Shown here piece after piece: positions 30,884 through 39,000 of a stretch of DNA of 64,000 bases. The DNA comes from Leisingera sp. ANG-M1 (GTDB lineage Bacteria > Pseudomonadota > Alphaproteobacteria > Rhodobacterales > Rhodobacteraceae). The DNA is taken from contig NZ_JWLC01000003.1 in NCBI RefSeq assembly GCF_000813745.1, positions 1-64,000 of the forward strand, written 5' to 3'. Below the pieces are notes generated by a model, which was not told the origin of the DNA, did not search any database, and saw only the letters and a list, made by a program, of their open reading frames with translations. Every line of letters starts with the position of its first letter. Positions within the stretch are counted from its first letter, which is position 1. A program made the position numbers and the translations under genes.

Positions 30884-31586
30884 GTTCCTTCTGGTCCACG
30901 GCTCCTGCCACGGTGCCTGGTGCTGGCGCGATGTGCTTCCCTTGCTGGAGGCGCGCGGCCATACCGCCCGCACCGTTGCATTGCCGGGGCACAACGACGG
31001 GCGTGACCCGGCCGGCGTCACACTGGATGAATCCGCAGCGGCGGTATTGGCGGCCTCCTCTCCCGAAACCATTGTCCTGGGGCACTCCTGGGGCGGCTTT
31101 CCAGTTTCGTCAGCGGCTGAAGCCGGCCCCGGCAGACTGCGCGGGCTGATCTACCTATGTGCCTACCTGCCCGTCAGCGGCATGTCGCTGATTGATATGC
31201 GCAAGGCCGGGCCGCGGCAGACACTGACCGGAGCCACGCAGAAGAATGCTGCAGGCACCGGCTACAGCCTGCTACCGGAAACCACGCCGGATCTGTTTTA
31301 CCATGACTGCCCCGAAGAGGCTGTGCAGTATGCCATGGAAAACCTCTGCCAGCAGCCGATCCTTCCACAGGACACGCCCATCGCTCTTGCAGAACAGTTT
31401 GCGAGCGTTCCCAAGGCCTATATCCGCTGCACCGGCGACCGGGTGATCCCGCCGGAATACCAAGCGCAGATGGCTGCTTCCCTGCCTCCAGGCCGGGTTT
31501 ACAGTATGAACACATCCCATTCGCCCTTCTTTGCCGACCCCATTGGTCTCGCAGAGCTGATCGGGCACATTGCAAAGGATTTCTGA
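30876..31586 (+). CDS. Alpha/beta hydrolase inserted between pcaD and pcaB
   Basis: This 236-residue protein has VHGSCHGAWCWRDVLPLLE at the N-terminus, GHSWGG with Ser71 and NTSHSPFFADP with the catalytic His, placing it near plant-type methyl-ester hydrolases and related bacterial esterases. The start appears to be TTG at 30876, since the beta-strand before HGSCHG needs those residues; a GGGAG sits about 10 bases upstream. It overlaps pcaD by 8 bases and pcaB by 1, so it is made with them. An aromatic ester would be a fitting substrate, but that is inference. Confidence 0.85.
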   Translation: MAEFLLVHGSCHGAWCWRDVLPLLEARGHTARTVALPGHNDGRDPAGVTLDESAAAVLAASSPETIVLGHSWGGFPVSSAAEAGPGRLRGLIYLCAYLPVSGMSLIDMRKAGPRQTLTGATQKNAAGTGYSLLPETTPDLFYHDCPEEAVQYAMENLCQQPILPQDTPIALAEQFASVPKAYIRCTGDRVIPPEYQAQMAASLPPGRVYSMNTSHSPFFADPIGLAELIGHIAKDF

Positions 31587-32923
31587 TGGCGGGTTCCGTC
31601 TTTGACAGCCAAGTGTACGGCGGCCTTTTCAGCAGCGGCGAGGCAAGCCGCCTGTTCTCCGACAGCGCTGAAGTGCGCGCCATGCTTCTGGTAGAGGGCG
31701 CTCTGGCTAAGGCCCAGGGCGAGGCCGGCGTGATCCCGCAAGAGAGCGCCGCGGCAATAGGCCGGGCAGTGGTGGAGATTGCCGTCGATCCCGGAGTTCT
31801 TAAACAGCCTGCGGTGCAAAACGGCGTGCCGGTTCCGGGACTGGTCGCGGCTTTCCGGGAAGAGATGAAAGCCCCGGAACATGCGCAGTTCGTGCACTGG
31901 GGCGCCACCTCGCAGGACATCATGGACAGCGCGCTGATGCTGCGTCTGCGGCAGGTACTGGCGCTGGTGGAGGCCGATGTGAACACCGCTGTGAAGGCGC
32001 TTGGCAAGCTAGCCAAGGCGCATGCGGAATTGCCCATGCCAGCCCGGACCTATGGCCAGCATGCGACGCCGACCAGCTTTGGCGCGGTGGCAGCAGGCTG
32101 GGGGGCTCCTTTGCTGGACCTTCTGGAAGAATTGCCCGCGATGCGGCAATCCTGCCTTGTTGTTTCGCTATCTGGTGCGGCCGGCACCTCTTCAGCCCTG
32201 GGTGCCAAGGCCGCAGAAGTGCGCGCCGCAATGGCGAAGGGCCTGGCCCTTCAGGACCCGGGGCGCAGCTGGCACACAGACCGTACACCCGTTCTGCGGA
32301 TTGCGGACTGGCTGCTGCGTGTGACGCTGGCCTTTGGCAAGATCGGCGAAGACAGCACCGCCCTGGCGCAGACAGGCATCCAGGAAATCCTCCTGGGCGG
32401 CGCGGGTGCGTCCTCGACCATGCCGCAGAAACAGAACCCGGTGGCACCTTCGGTGCTGGCAGCGCTGGCCCGTCAGAGCAGCGGGCTGTTTGCGGTTCTG
32501 CAGGGCGCCTCGATGCAGCAGCACCAGCGCGACGGCGCGGCCTGGTTCACCGAGTGGATGTGCCTGCCGCAGATTGTTCTGGGTGCGGCAAGCGCTGCCA
32601 AAACCGGCAAGGAGCTTTGCACGGGACTTGCCCCAAACCCGGAAGCGATGTCTGCGGCCCTGTCTGGCGGATTGGGCATGATCCATGCCGAAGCGCTGAG
32701 CTTTGCCCTGGCAGAAAAGATGCCGCGGCCGGATGCGCAGGCTGCGGTGAAGGCGCTGTGCCAGGAGGCCCAGTCCGGGAAAACACCCCTGCCGGAACTG
32801 GTCAAACGGGACTACCCCGATCTGGACACGGAAGCGCTGTTTGATCCGGCGCAGCAAATGGGCCGGGCGCCGTGGGATGCCTTGCAATTTGCCCGGCAAG
32901 CAGAAGAACTGGGCAACGGCTGA
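31586..32923 (+). CDS. pcaB: 3-carboxy-cis,cis-muconate cycloisomerase PcaB
   Basis: This 445-residue protein belongs to the fumarase/adenylosuccinate lyase superfamily: HWGATSQDIMDS (104-115), RTYGQHATPTSFG and the signature GASSTMPQKQNP (274-285). Length and these motifs match PcaB, which lactonises 3-carboxy-cis,cis-muconate in protocatechuate breakdown. ATG overlaps the stop of the upstream hydrolase by one base (TGATGG), so translation is coupled. Confidence 0.92.
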   Translation: MAGSVFDSQVYGGLFSSGEASRLFSDSAEVRAMLLVEGALAKAQGEAGVIPQESAAAIGRAVVEIAVDPGVLKQPAVQNGVPVPGLVAAFREEMKAPEHAQFVHWGATSQDIMDSALMLRLRQVLALVEADVNTAVKALGKLAKAHAELPMPARTYGQHATPTSFGAVAAGWGAPLLDLLEELPAMRQSCLVVSLSGAAGTSSALGAKAAEVRAAMAKGLALQDPGRSWHTDRTPVLRIADWLLRVTLAFGKIGEDSTALAQTGIQEILLGGAGASSTMPQKQNPVAPSVLAALARQSSGLFAVLQGASMQQHQRDGAAWFTEWMCLPQIVLGAASAAKTGKELCTGLAPNPEAMSAALSGGLGMIHAEALSFALAEKMPRPDAQAAVKALCQEAQSGKTPLPELVKRDYPDLDTEALFDPAQQMGRAPWDALQFARQAEELGNG

Positions 32924-33091
32924 CCACGGACCGGGTTGCGGAATGAAGCAGTTGCCGAATGGCTTTGAGAGCAGCGCCGGATCCGGCGTGGCAGACAGGC
33001 GGACTCTGCCTGTTTTGGCAGAGGCCCGGCTCCTGGTTGCATCTGAGTGGAAAGGGTGCGCCCCCGCATGCCGGCAGGCGGGGAACCTGTA

Positions 33092-34291
33092 ATGCGGCTG
33101 TCTCTCGTCTTTGTCCTTGCCACCGTAATGATCGATGCCATGGGTATTGGGCTGATCATGCCGGTGATGCCCAGTCTGATCACCGAGGTGCAGGGCGGCT
33201 CGCTGGCGCAGGCGGCGGTGTGGGGCGGCGTGCTCAGCACCGTTTTTGCGGTGATGCAATTCCTGTTCAGCCCCATTCTCGGCAGCCTGTCCGATGCGGT
33301 GGGCCGCCGGCCAGTGCTGCTGGTGTCGCTGTTTGTTATGGCGCTGGACTATTTGATCATGGCTGTGGCCGGCACCATGTGGCTGCTGCTTCTGGGCCGT
33401 GTCCTGGGCGGCATCACCGCCGCTACTCATTCAACTGCAGGCGCCTATATCGCAGACATCTCTCCGCCGGAGAAGAAGGCCGCCAATTTCGGCCTCTTGG
33501 GCGCGGCCTTCGGCGCCGGCTTTGTGCTGGGCCCTCTGATGGGCGGGCTGCTGGGTGAACTGGGCACAAGAGCGCCCTTCTATGCTGCAGCGGTGCTGGT
33601 GCTGCTGAACTTCACCCTCGGCTGGTTTGCGATGGGGGAAACCGTCCGCGAGGAGAACCGCCGCCCGTTCGACTGGCGCCGCGCCAATCCCTTTGGCGCA
33701 TTCCGCGCTGTTGGCCGCATCCCAGGCATCAAGGCGCTGCTGTGGGTCTATTTCCTCTATTCCCTGGCGATCTATGTCTACCCGTCGGTCTGGTCCTATT
33801 TCACGCTGGAGCGCTTTGGCTGGCAGCCGCAAGTGATTGGCCTGTCACTGGCGGTCTACGGCATCTCGATGGCTTTGGTGCAGGGCTGGCTCCTGCGCTA
33901 CACGGTGGTCTGGTTCGGCGAGCGGCGCACGGTGTTCTGGGGGCAAATCTTCGACTTCATCGCCTTTGGCATCCTCGCCTTTATCAGCAACGGCGTGCTG
34001 GCGATGATGCTGATCCCGGTCTCAGCCCTGGGGGCCGTCGTGCAGCCTGCATTGCAAGGCATGATGTCCAAAGCCGTCGATGACAATCAGCAAGGCGAGC
34101 TGCAAGGCGTCATGACGGCGGCTCACGCGCTGGCCATGATCCTGTCGCCGCTGATGATGACAGCGGTCTTTGCGCGCTTCACCGCCGAGGGCACAGGGTT
34201 CTACCTGCCTGGCGCGCCGTTCCTTTTGGCGCTGCTGCTGATGGCGATCGGTTGCGCCGTGTTATTACGGAGCAGATCTTCCGTCGCGTAA
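33092..34291 (+). CDS. MFS transporter, TetA/DHA1-like
   Basis: This 399-residue membrane protein has 12 hydrophobic segments and the MFS motif A GSLSDAVGRRPVLL between helices 2 and 3. IDAMGIGLIMPVMP at the N-terminus and GRVLGGITAATHSTAGAYIAD in helices 4-5 are typical of TetA-class drug:proton antiporters. Substrate unknown; chromosomal TetA-like proteins often export other compounds. GGCGGGGAA precedes ATG 33092. It follows pcaB by 168 bases with no recognisable gene between. Confidence 0.9.
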   Translation: MRLSLVFVLATVMIDAMGIGLIMPVMPSLITEVQGGSLAQAAVWGGVLSTVFAVMQFLFSPILGSLSDAVGRRPVLLVSLFVMALDYLIMAVAGTMWLLLLGRVLGGITAATHSTAGAYIADISPPEKKAANFGLLGAAFGAGFVLGPLMGGLLGELGTRAPFYAAAVLVLLNFTLGWFAMGETVREENRRPFDWRRANPFGAFRAVGRIPGIKALLWVYFLYSLAIYVYPSVWSYFTLERFGWQPQVIGLSLAVYGISMALVQGWLLRYTVVWFGERRTVFWGQIFDFIAFGILAFISNGVLAMMLIPVSALGAVVQPALQGMMSKAVDDNQQGELQGVMTAAHALAMILSPLMMTAVFARFTAEGTGFYLPGAPFLLALLLMAIGCAVLLRSRSSVA

Positions 34292-34369
34292 TACCGTTTC
34301 CGCTGCCGCATACCGGCTTGATACGAACAATTCCCCGCGCCACGCTGACGGAAAACGGGGAGAAAGATC

Positions 34370-35458
34370 ATGCAAACCATCAAGGCCGCCGTCTGCCGTA
34401 AATTCGGCGCCCCGCTGGTGATCGAAGAGGTACAGCTGGCCGCGCCCGGCATGGGCGAGGTTGAGGTCACGCTGGACGCGGTTGCCATCTGCCACAGCGA
34501 TATTTCCTATGCCGAGGGCGCCTGGGGCGGGCACCTGCCGGCCGTCTACGGGCACGAGGCCGCCGGGATGATCAGCGCCGTGGGCGAGGGCGTGCAAGGC
34601 TTTGCCGAGGGCGATTCCGTGGTAGTCACCCTGATCCGCAGCTGCGGCACCTGCCCCTCCTGCGCGGGCGGCAAACCCACTATCTGCGAAACGCCGCATG
34701 ATACGGCGAACGGTCCGTTGAAAACAGCCGATGGCCAGCCCCTGGACCAGGCCATGGCCTGCGGCGCCTTTGCCGAGAAAGTGGTGGTGGATCAGCGTCA
34801 GATCGTGAAGATCCCCGCGGATATGGCGAAGGACGCTGCGGCATTGGTCTCTTGTGGGGTGATCACCGGGGTCGGCGCCGTGGTGAACGCGGCGCAGCTC
34901 CGCGCGGGCCAGGATGTGGTAGTCATCGGCGCCGGCGGCGTCGGCCTCAACGCAATCCAGGGCGCCCGCATCGCAGGCGCCCGCCGCATCGTTGCGGTCG
35001 ATATGAGCCCGGAAAAACTTGGAATCGCGAAGGAATTCGGCGCCACCCACGGCGTGCTCGCCACCGAAGAGAAACCCTGGAAAGCCGCATACAAGGCGCT
35101 TGGAGGCCGCGGTGCCGATGCGGTGCTGATCACCGTCGGCGCCATCCCCGCCTATGACCAAGCGCCGCGCTACCTGGCCCGCGGCGGCAGGGCAGTGCTG
35201 ATCGGCATGCCGCATTCCGGTGCCAAGGCGGCTTATGAGCCCGTGGTGCTCGCAGCCGTTGGCCAGGGGCTCATTGGCTCCAAAATGGGCGATGTGGTCA
35301 TTCAGCGCGATATCCCGTGGATGGTGGATCTCTACCAGCAGGGCCGCCTGAAACTGGATGAGCTGATCTCGGGCCGCTGGACGCTGGAGCAGATCAACGA
35401 GGCGATTGCCGACACCAAGACTGGCAGCGCCAAGCGCAATGTGATTGTCTTCGGCTGA
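34370..35458 (+). CDS. Zinc-dependent alcohol dehydrogenase
   Basis: This 362-residue medium-chain dehydrogenase has catalytic-zinc positions Cys41 in ICHSD and His62-Glu63 in YGHEAAG, four structural-zinc cysteines (92, 95, 98, 106 in SCGTCPSCAGGKPTIC) and the NAD motif VVIGAGGVGLNAIQ. The pattern is of the class III/formaldehyde-dehydrogenase-like group, but glutathione-specific activity cannot be assumed. A GGGGAG site precedes the ATG. A small unknown gene follows after 22 bases, then an enolase-superfamily gene, so the three may work together. Confidence 0.9.
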   Translation: MQTIKAAVCRKFGAPLVIEEVQLAAPGMGEVEVTLDAVAICHSDISYAEGAWGGHLPAVYGHEAAGMISAVGEGVQGFAEGDSVVVTLIRSCGTCPSCAGGKPTICETPHDTANGPLKTADGQPLDQAMACGAFAEKVVVDQRQIVKIPADMAKDAAALVSCGVITGVGAVVNAAQLRAGQDVVVIGAGGVGLNAIQGARIAGARRIVAVDMSPEKLGIAKEFGATHGVLATEEKPWKAAYKALGGRGADAVLITVGAIPAYDQAPRYLARGGRAVLIGMPHSGAKAAYEPVVLAAVGQGLIGSKMGDVVIQRDIPWMVDLYQQGRLKLDELISGRWTLEQINEAIADTKTGSAKRNVIVFG

Positions 35459-35480
35459 CGCCCCAACCGGAGCCTGGCCT

Positions 35481-35849
35481 GTGCTGAAATTCCTGACCGA
35501 CCTGTTCAAACCCGAAGCGCCCAAGGCGCAGCCGATCACCTCGGAGACCTCGATGAGCTTTGCCAGCATTGAGGTCGGCCCTTTCCTCACCCGGCTGGCC
35601 AATAATCCGCGCTTCGGCCTGCCAGCCAATTTCGCCGCCTCGATTGCCGATGAAGTCCCCGGCCTGGCCCGGGACGCCACACGCCGCTGGAAGGCCGATG
35701 GCGGATTTGACGGGGCGCCGGTTGAACTGGTGATCGAAGTCTTCATGAACGGCACCGACGCACCCGACCTCACCTTCTTCAGCAGCCAGGCAGCCATCGA
35801 AGAGATCGAACGGGAGCTGACCGCCTTTGCCGAGGCAATGGAAGGATAA
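35481..35849 (+). CDS. Small protein of unknown function
   Basis: I do not recognise this 122-residue protein. It starts with an amphipathic MLKFLTDLFKPE, contains ARDATRRWKADGG and ELVIEVFMNGTDAPDL, and ends in an acidic helix (EEIERELTAFAEAMEG). There is no signal peptide or membrane segment. GTG at 35481 is preferred, with GGAG 8 bases upstream; a TTG at 35445 would overlap the dehydrogenase. It is 3 bases upstream of the enolase-superfamily gene, so co-translation is likely. Confidence 0.7.
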   Translation: MLKFLTDLFKPEAPKAQPITSETSMSFASIEVGPFLTRLANNPRFGLPANFAASIADEVPGLARDATRRWKADGGFDGAPVELVIEVFMNGTDAPDLTFFSSQAAIEEIERELTAFAEAMEG

Positions 35850-35852
35850 CGC

Positions 35853-37085
35853 ATGAAGCTGCAGGACCTGGACATCATCGTCACCGCGCCCCCTGCCCCC
35901 GGCTGGGGCGGGCGCTACTGGATCCTGGTGAAGGTCACCACCGACACCGGCATCACCGGCTGGGGTGAATGCTATGCCTCCTCGGTCGGCCCCGAGGCTA
36001 TGGTCCACGTGATCCGGGATGTCTTCGAGCGCCACATGGCGGGCGAGAACCCGGAAAACATCGAGCTGATGTTCCGCCGCGCCTACTCCTCTGGCTTCAC
36101 CCAGCGCCCTGACCTGACGGTGATGGGCGCCTTCTCTGGGCTCGAGATCGCCTGCTGGGATATCCTGGGCAAGGACCGCGGCCGCCCGGTCCATGCGCTG
36201 ATCGGCGGCCGGATGAATGACCGCATCCGTGCCTATACCTACCTCTACCCGCTGCCTGATCAGGACATCATGGCATTCTGGACCTCTCCGGAAATGGCCG
36301 CCGAGGCTGCCCGGCAGCGGGTCGCGGAAGGCTATACCGCGCTGAAGTTTGATCCCGCAGGTCCCTATACGATGCGCGGCGGCCATATGCCCGCGATGTC
36401 CGACATCTCGATGTCCGTGGCCTTCTGCAAGGCGATCCGCGAGGCGGTGGGCGACAAGGCCGACCTGCTGTTCGGCACCCACGGCCAGTTCAATACCGCA
36501 GGCGCTATCCGCCTGGGCCAGGCGCTGGAGCCCTATGCGCCGCTCTGGTTCGAGGAACCGACCCCGCCCGACAATATCGAGGACATGGCCCGCGTCGCCC
36601 GCAGCGTGCGTATCCCCGTTGCCACCGGTGAGCGGATGACCACCAAATCGGAATTCGCCGCCGTGCTGCGCTCCGGCGCCGCCGAAATCCTGCAGCCTGC
36701 CCTTGGGCGTGCCGGAGGTATCTGGGAGATGAAGAAAGTTGCCGCCATTGCCGAAGTCTTCAACGCGCAGATGGCACCGCATCTCTATGCCGGGCCGGTG
36801 GAATGGGCTGCCAACATCCACCTTGCCGCTTCAATCCCCAACATCCTGTTGCTGGAGACCATCGAGACCCCCTTCCACGACCAGCTGATCAAGGGCTCGA
36901 TCCGGGTCGAAAACGGCTTTGTCACCCCGCCGGAAACCGCAGGCCTCGGCATTGAGGTGGACGAAGACCTTGCCCGCGCCCATCCCTTCGCCGGCAGCGA
37001 TCTGCACCTGAACATGCAAGAAGCTCCGTGTAATTACGCCGGAGGCAATGCCTTTACCGGAGGCTCTCCGCCAATCGTCGAGTGA
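35853..37085 (+). CDS. Mandelate racemase/muconate lactonizing enzyme (sugar-acid dehydratase-like) family protein
   Basis: This 410-residue enolase-superfamily protein has an N-terminal capping domain (about 1-125) and a barrel with TALKFDP (162-168), WFEEPTPP (Glu234/235), ATGERMTTK (Glu260) and MAPHLYAGPV (His310), as in acid-sugar dehydratases. The first metal ligand, usually Asp or Glu in the LxDAHG/EAHG strand, reads FGTHGQF at 207-213, with Gly where the carboxylate is expected. Metal binding may thus be altered. Probable substrates are aldonic or uronic acids; not determinable here. Confidence 0.87.
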   Translation: MKLQDLDIIVTAPPAPGWGGRYWILVKVTTDTGITGWGECYASSVGPEAMVHVIRDVFERHMAGENPENIELMFRRAYSSGFTQRPDLTVMGAFSGLEIACWDILGKDRGRPVHALIGGRMNDRIRAYTYLYPLPDQDIMAFWTSPEMAAEAARQRVAEGYTALKFDPAGPYTMRGGHMPAMSDISMSVAFCKAIREAVGDKADLLFGTHGQFNTAGAIRLGQALEPYAPLWFEEPTPPDNIEDMARVARSVRIPVATGERMTTKSEFAAVLRSGAAEILQPALGRAGGIWEMKKVAAIAEVFNAQMAPHLYAGPVEWAANIHLAASIPNILLLETIETPFHDQLIKGSIRVENGFVTPPETAGLGIEVDEDLARAHPFAGSDLHLNMQEAPCNYAGGNAFTGGSPPIVE

Positions 37086-37160
37086 ATTCGCACCAACGGG
37101 GTGACTCGGCGTCAGGAAATAGGGCAAGGTGCGGCAAAGACCGAAGCAGGATGCCGCAAA

Positions 37161-37493
37161 TTGCCGACCAAGACCAGCGAAACCCTCCCCCCGGACACCC
37201 CCGAGGACATGCAGGAACGTGCCGCGGCGGCCGCCGCTTTCCTGAAAACGCTCGCGCATGAGGGCCGGCTGATGATCCTCTGCTACCTGGGAACCGGAGA
37301 GCGTTCAGTGGGCGAGCTGGAGGCGCTTTTGAACATGCGCCAGGCAGCGGTGAGCCAGATGCTCGCCCGGCTGCGCGAGGACGGACTGGTTGCCACCCGG
37401 CGGGAGGGGAAGACGATTTACTACTCCCTGAAGGACCGCAACGCCGAAGAGATCATCGCCCTGCTCTACAAACAGTTCTGCAGCGGCACGTAG
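37161..37493 (+). CDS. ArsR-family regulator resembling persulfide sensors SqrR/BigR
   Basis: This winged-helix ArsR protein (FLKTLAHEGRLMILCYL, SVGELEALLNMRQAAVSQMLARLREDGLV, REGKTIYYSL) has two cysteines, one in LMILCYL and one in the C-terminal YKQFC, 66 residues apart. Published persulfide sensors of the SqrR type use Cys41 and Cys107, the same spacing. With TTG at 37161 as start the cysteines fall at exactly 41 and 107; a GTG at 37101 and ATG at 37209 are alternatives. No sulfide:quinone reductase or persulfide dioxygenase gene is adjacent, so the target is unknown. A GNAT gene follows after 20 bases. Confidence 0.78.
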   Translation: MPTKTSETLPPDTPEDMQERAAAAAAFLKTLAHEGRLMILCYLGTGERSVGELEALLNMRQAAVSQMLARLREDGLVATRREGKTIYYSLKDRNAEEIIALLYKQFCSGT

Positions 37494-37513
37494 CCCGGGC
37501 AGGAGGACGCACT

Positions 37514-38014
37514 TTGCCGCCTGTCCCAACACTTCAAACCGAACGGCTGCTGCTGCGCCCGCAGATTGCGGCGGATTGGGATCAATACCGCGACTTGATG
37601 CAATCGGACAAGGCGCGCTTCATGGGCGGCACCTTCAGTCTGCGCGAAGCCTGGGGGCTGTTCTGCCACGACCTGGCGCAATGGCAGCTGTTCGGTCACG
37701 GCGCGCTGATGGTGGAGTGCAGGGACAGCGGGCGCTGCTTCGGCCAGGTCAGCATCAACGCAGGCCCGCTGTTCCCCGAGCGGGAGCTAGGCTGGCTGCT
37801 TTATCCCGAAGCCGAGGGCCAGGGCTACGCCTATGAAGCCGCCCTGGCACTTCGGGACTGGGCCTTTGGCACCGCTGGCTTTTCAACCCTGGTCAGCTAT
37901 GTCAGCCCGGACAACGCCAGATCGCAACGCCTGGCAGAACGGCTTGGCGCGGTGCTTGATCCGCGCGCCGCGCCGCAAGCCCCTGGTGATCTGGTCTACC
38001 GCCACAGCCCGTGA
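37514..38014 (+). CDS. GNAT-family N-acetyltransferase (RimJ-like)
   Basis: This 166-residue protein has the RimJ/RimL-type GNAT pattern: LQTERLLLRP at the start, then ELGWLLYPEAEGQGYAYEAALAL with the acetyl-CoA-binding Q-G-x-G-like loop (EGQGYAYEA), and SYVSPDNARSQRLAERLGA. Acceptor unknown. The start is TTG at 37514 with GGAGG 7 bases upstream; no ATG fits. It follows the ArsR gene by 20 bases. Confidence 0.85.
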   Translation: MPPVPTLQTERLLLRPQIAADWDQYRDLMQSDKARFMGGTFSLREAWGLFCHDLAQWQLFGHGALMVECRDSGRCFGQVSINAGPLFPERELGWLLYPEAEGQGYAYEAALALRDWAFGTAGFSTLVSYVSPDNARSQRLAERLGAVLDPRAAPQAPGDLVYRHSP

Positions 38015-38020
38015 GACGCC

Positions 38021-38052
38021 GCGCTGCGCGTAAGCGCAGCGCCACGCCCAAC
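38021..38052. repeat. CACGCCCAAC-type intergenic palindrome, copy 2
   Basis: GCGCTGCGC (38021-38029) and GCGCAGCGC (38034-38042) form a 9-bp stem with a GTAA loop and run into CACGCCCAAC. It lies six bases past the GNAT stop. The following 70 bases hold GGAGCGGGCGGGAGCC, which resembles sequence after the copy near 55.2 kb. Confidence 0.7.
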
Positions 38053-38122
38053 CGTGCAGGTGCATTCTTTGAATGCTCCGGAGCGGGCGGGAGCCCTCCC
38101 CCGCCGCTTGGTTCAACGCTGT

Positions 38123-38971
38123 TTAGTCATCTGCCCGCACGGTCTGGGTCTGCACGCCCAGGCCTTCGATTTCCAGCCGCATCACGTCGCCCGCCTTCAG
38201 ATAGACCGGCTCCGGCTTAATCCCCATGCCGACACCCGGCGGGGTGCCGGTGGCAATCACATCGCCCGGATGCAGCGTCATCAGCTGGCTCAGATGCGAA
38301 ATGATCTGCGCTACTGTGAACACCATGGTGCCGGTATGGCCGCTCTGCCGCCGCTCGCCATTCACATCGCAGGTGAGCCAAAGGTCCTGCGGGTCCGCCA
38401 CCTCGTCCTGGGTCACCAGCCAGGGTCCGATAGGGCCAAAGGTGTCGCAGCTTTTACCTTTGGTCCATTGCCCGGCAAGTTTGGTCTGGTAATCGCGCTC
38501 GGAAACATCGTTGATCACGCAATAGCCTGCCACATGGCTCAGCGCATCCGCTTCAGTGACGTATTTGGCTGCCGTGCCGATCACCACGCCCAGCTCCACT
38601 TCCCAATCCGCAGCAACCGAGCCGCGCGGCAGCACCACGTCGTCATTGGCTCCGGTCATCGAAGACGTGGCCTTCAGAAACAGGATCGGGTGCTCCGGCA
38701 GTGCAAGCCCCATTTCCTCGGCATGATCGGTGTAGTTGAGACCGATGCCCAGAAATTTGCCGGCCTGTCCGACGCAGGGTGCCAAGTCCACAGGCCCTTC
38801 CACCAGCGGCAAGGCTTCCGCATCCAAAGCCGCCAGCCTCCCCAGCGCCGCATCATCCAGCACCGCACCGGTAATATCCGGCACATGCGCTGACAGATCC
38901 CGGACCCGGCCCGCGCCATCCAGCAGCCCCGGCCTGACCTCTCCCTCTGCGCGGTATCGCAGCAGTTTCAT
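38123..38971 (-). CDS. Fumarylacetoacetate hydrolase family protein
   Basis: This 282-residue protein has the FAH C-terminal fold with metal-binding residues in DWEVELGVVIG and NDVSERDYQ, and TGTPPGVGMG near the C-terminus. GIGLNYTDHAEE and WTKGKSCDTFGPIGP are typical of the short bacterial FAH group, which includes acylpyruvate hydrolases and 2-keto-4-pentenoate-type hydratases. Exact substrate unknown. It lies 29 bases downstream of the ABC-like gene on the same strand and may be co-transcribed. Confidence 0.9.
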   Translation of the reverse strand: MKLLRYRAEGEVRPGLLDGAGRVRDLSAHVPDITGAVLDDAALGRLAALDAEALPLVEGPVDLAPCVGQAGKFLGIGLNYTDHAEEMGLALPEHPILFLKATSSMTGANDDVVLPRGSVAADWEVELGVVIGTAAKYVTEADALSHVAGYCVINDVSERDYQTKLAGQWTKGKSCDTFGPIGPWLVTQDEVADPQDLWLTCDVNGERRQSGHTGTMVFTVAQIISHLSQLMTLHPGDVIATGTPPGVGMGIKPEPVYLKAGDVMRLEIEGLGVQTQTVRADD

Positions 38972-39000
38972 GTCACACTTCCCTGTTGTTGATTTTCTGC

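Noticed and set aside
32924-33091. A short frame from ATG 32943 between pcaB and the MFS gene
   Set aside because: Weak translation signal and no protein-like pattern; treated as leader sequence.
34265-35884. A 539-codon minus-strand open frame
   Set aside because: Its composition is a shadow of the alcohol dehydrogenase and small-gene coding strand; no family motif or ribosome binding site.
35394-36821. A 475-codon minus-strand open frame
   Set aside because: Antisense to the enolase-superfamily gene, low-complexity His/Gly/Arg-rich product without known motifs.
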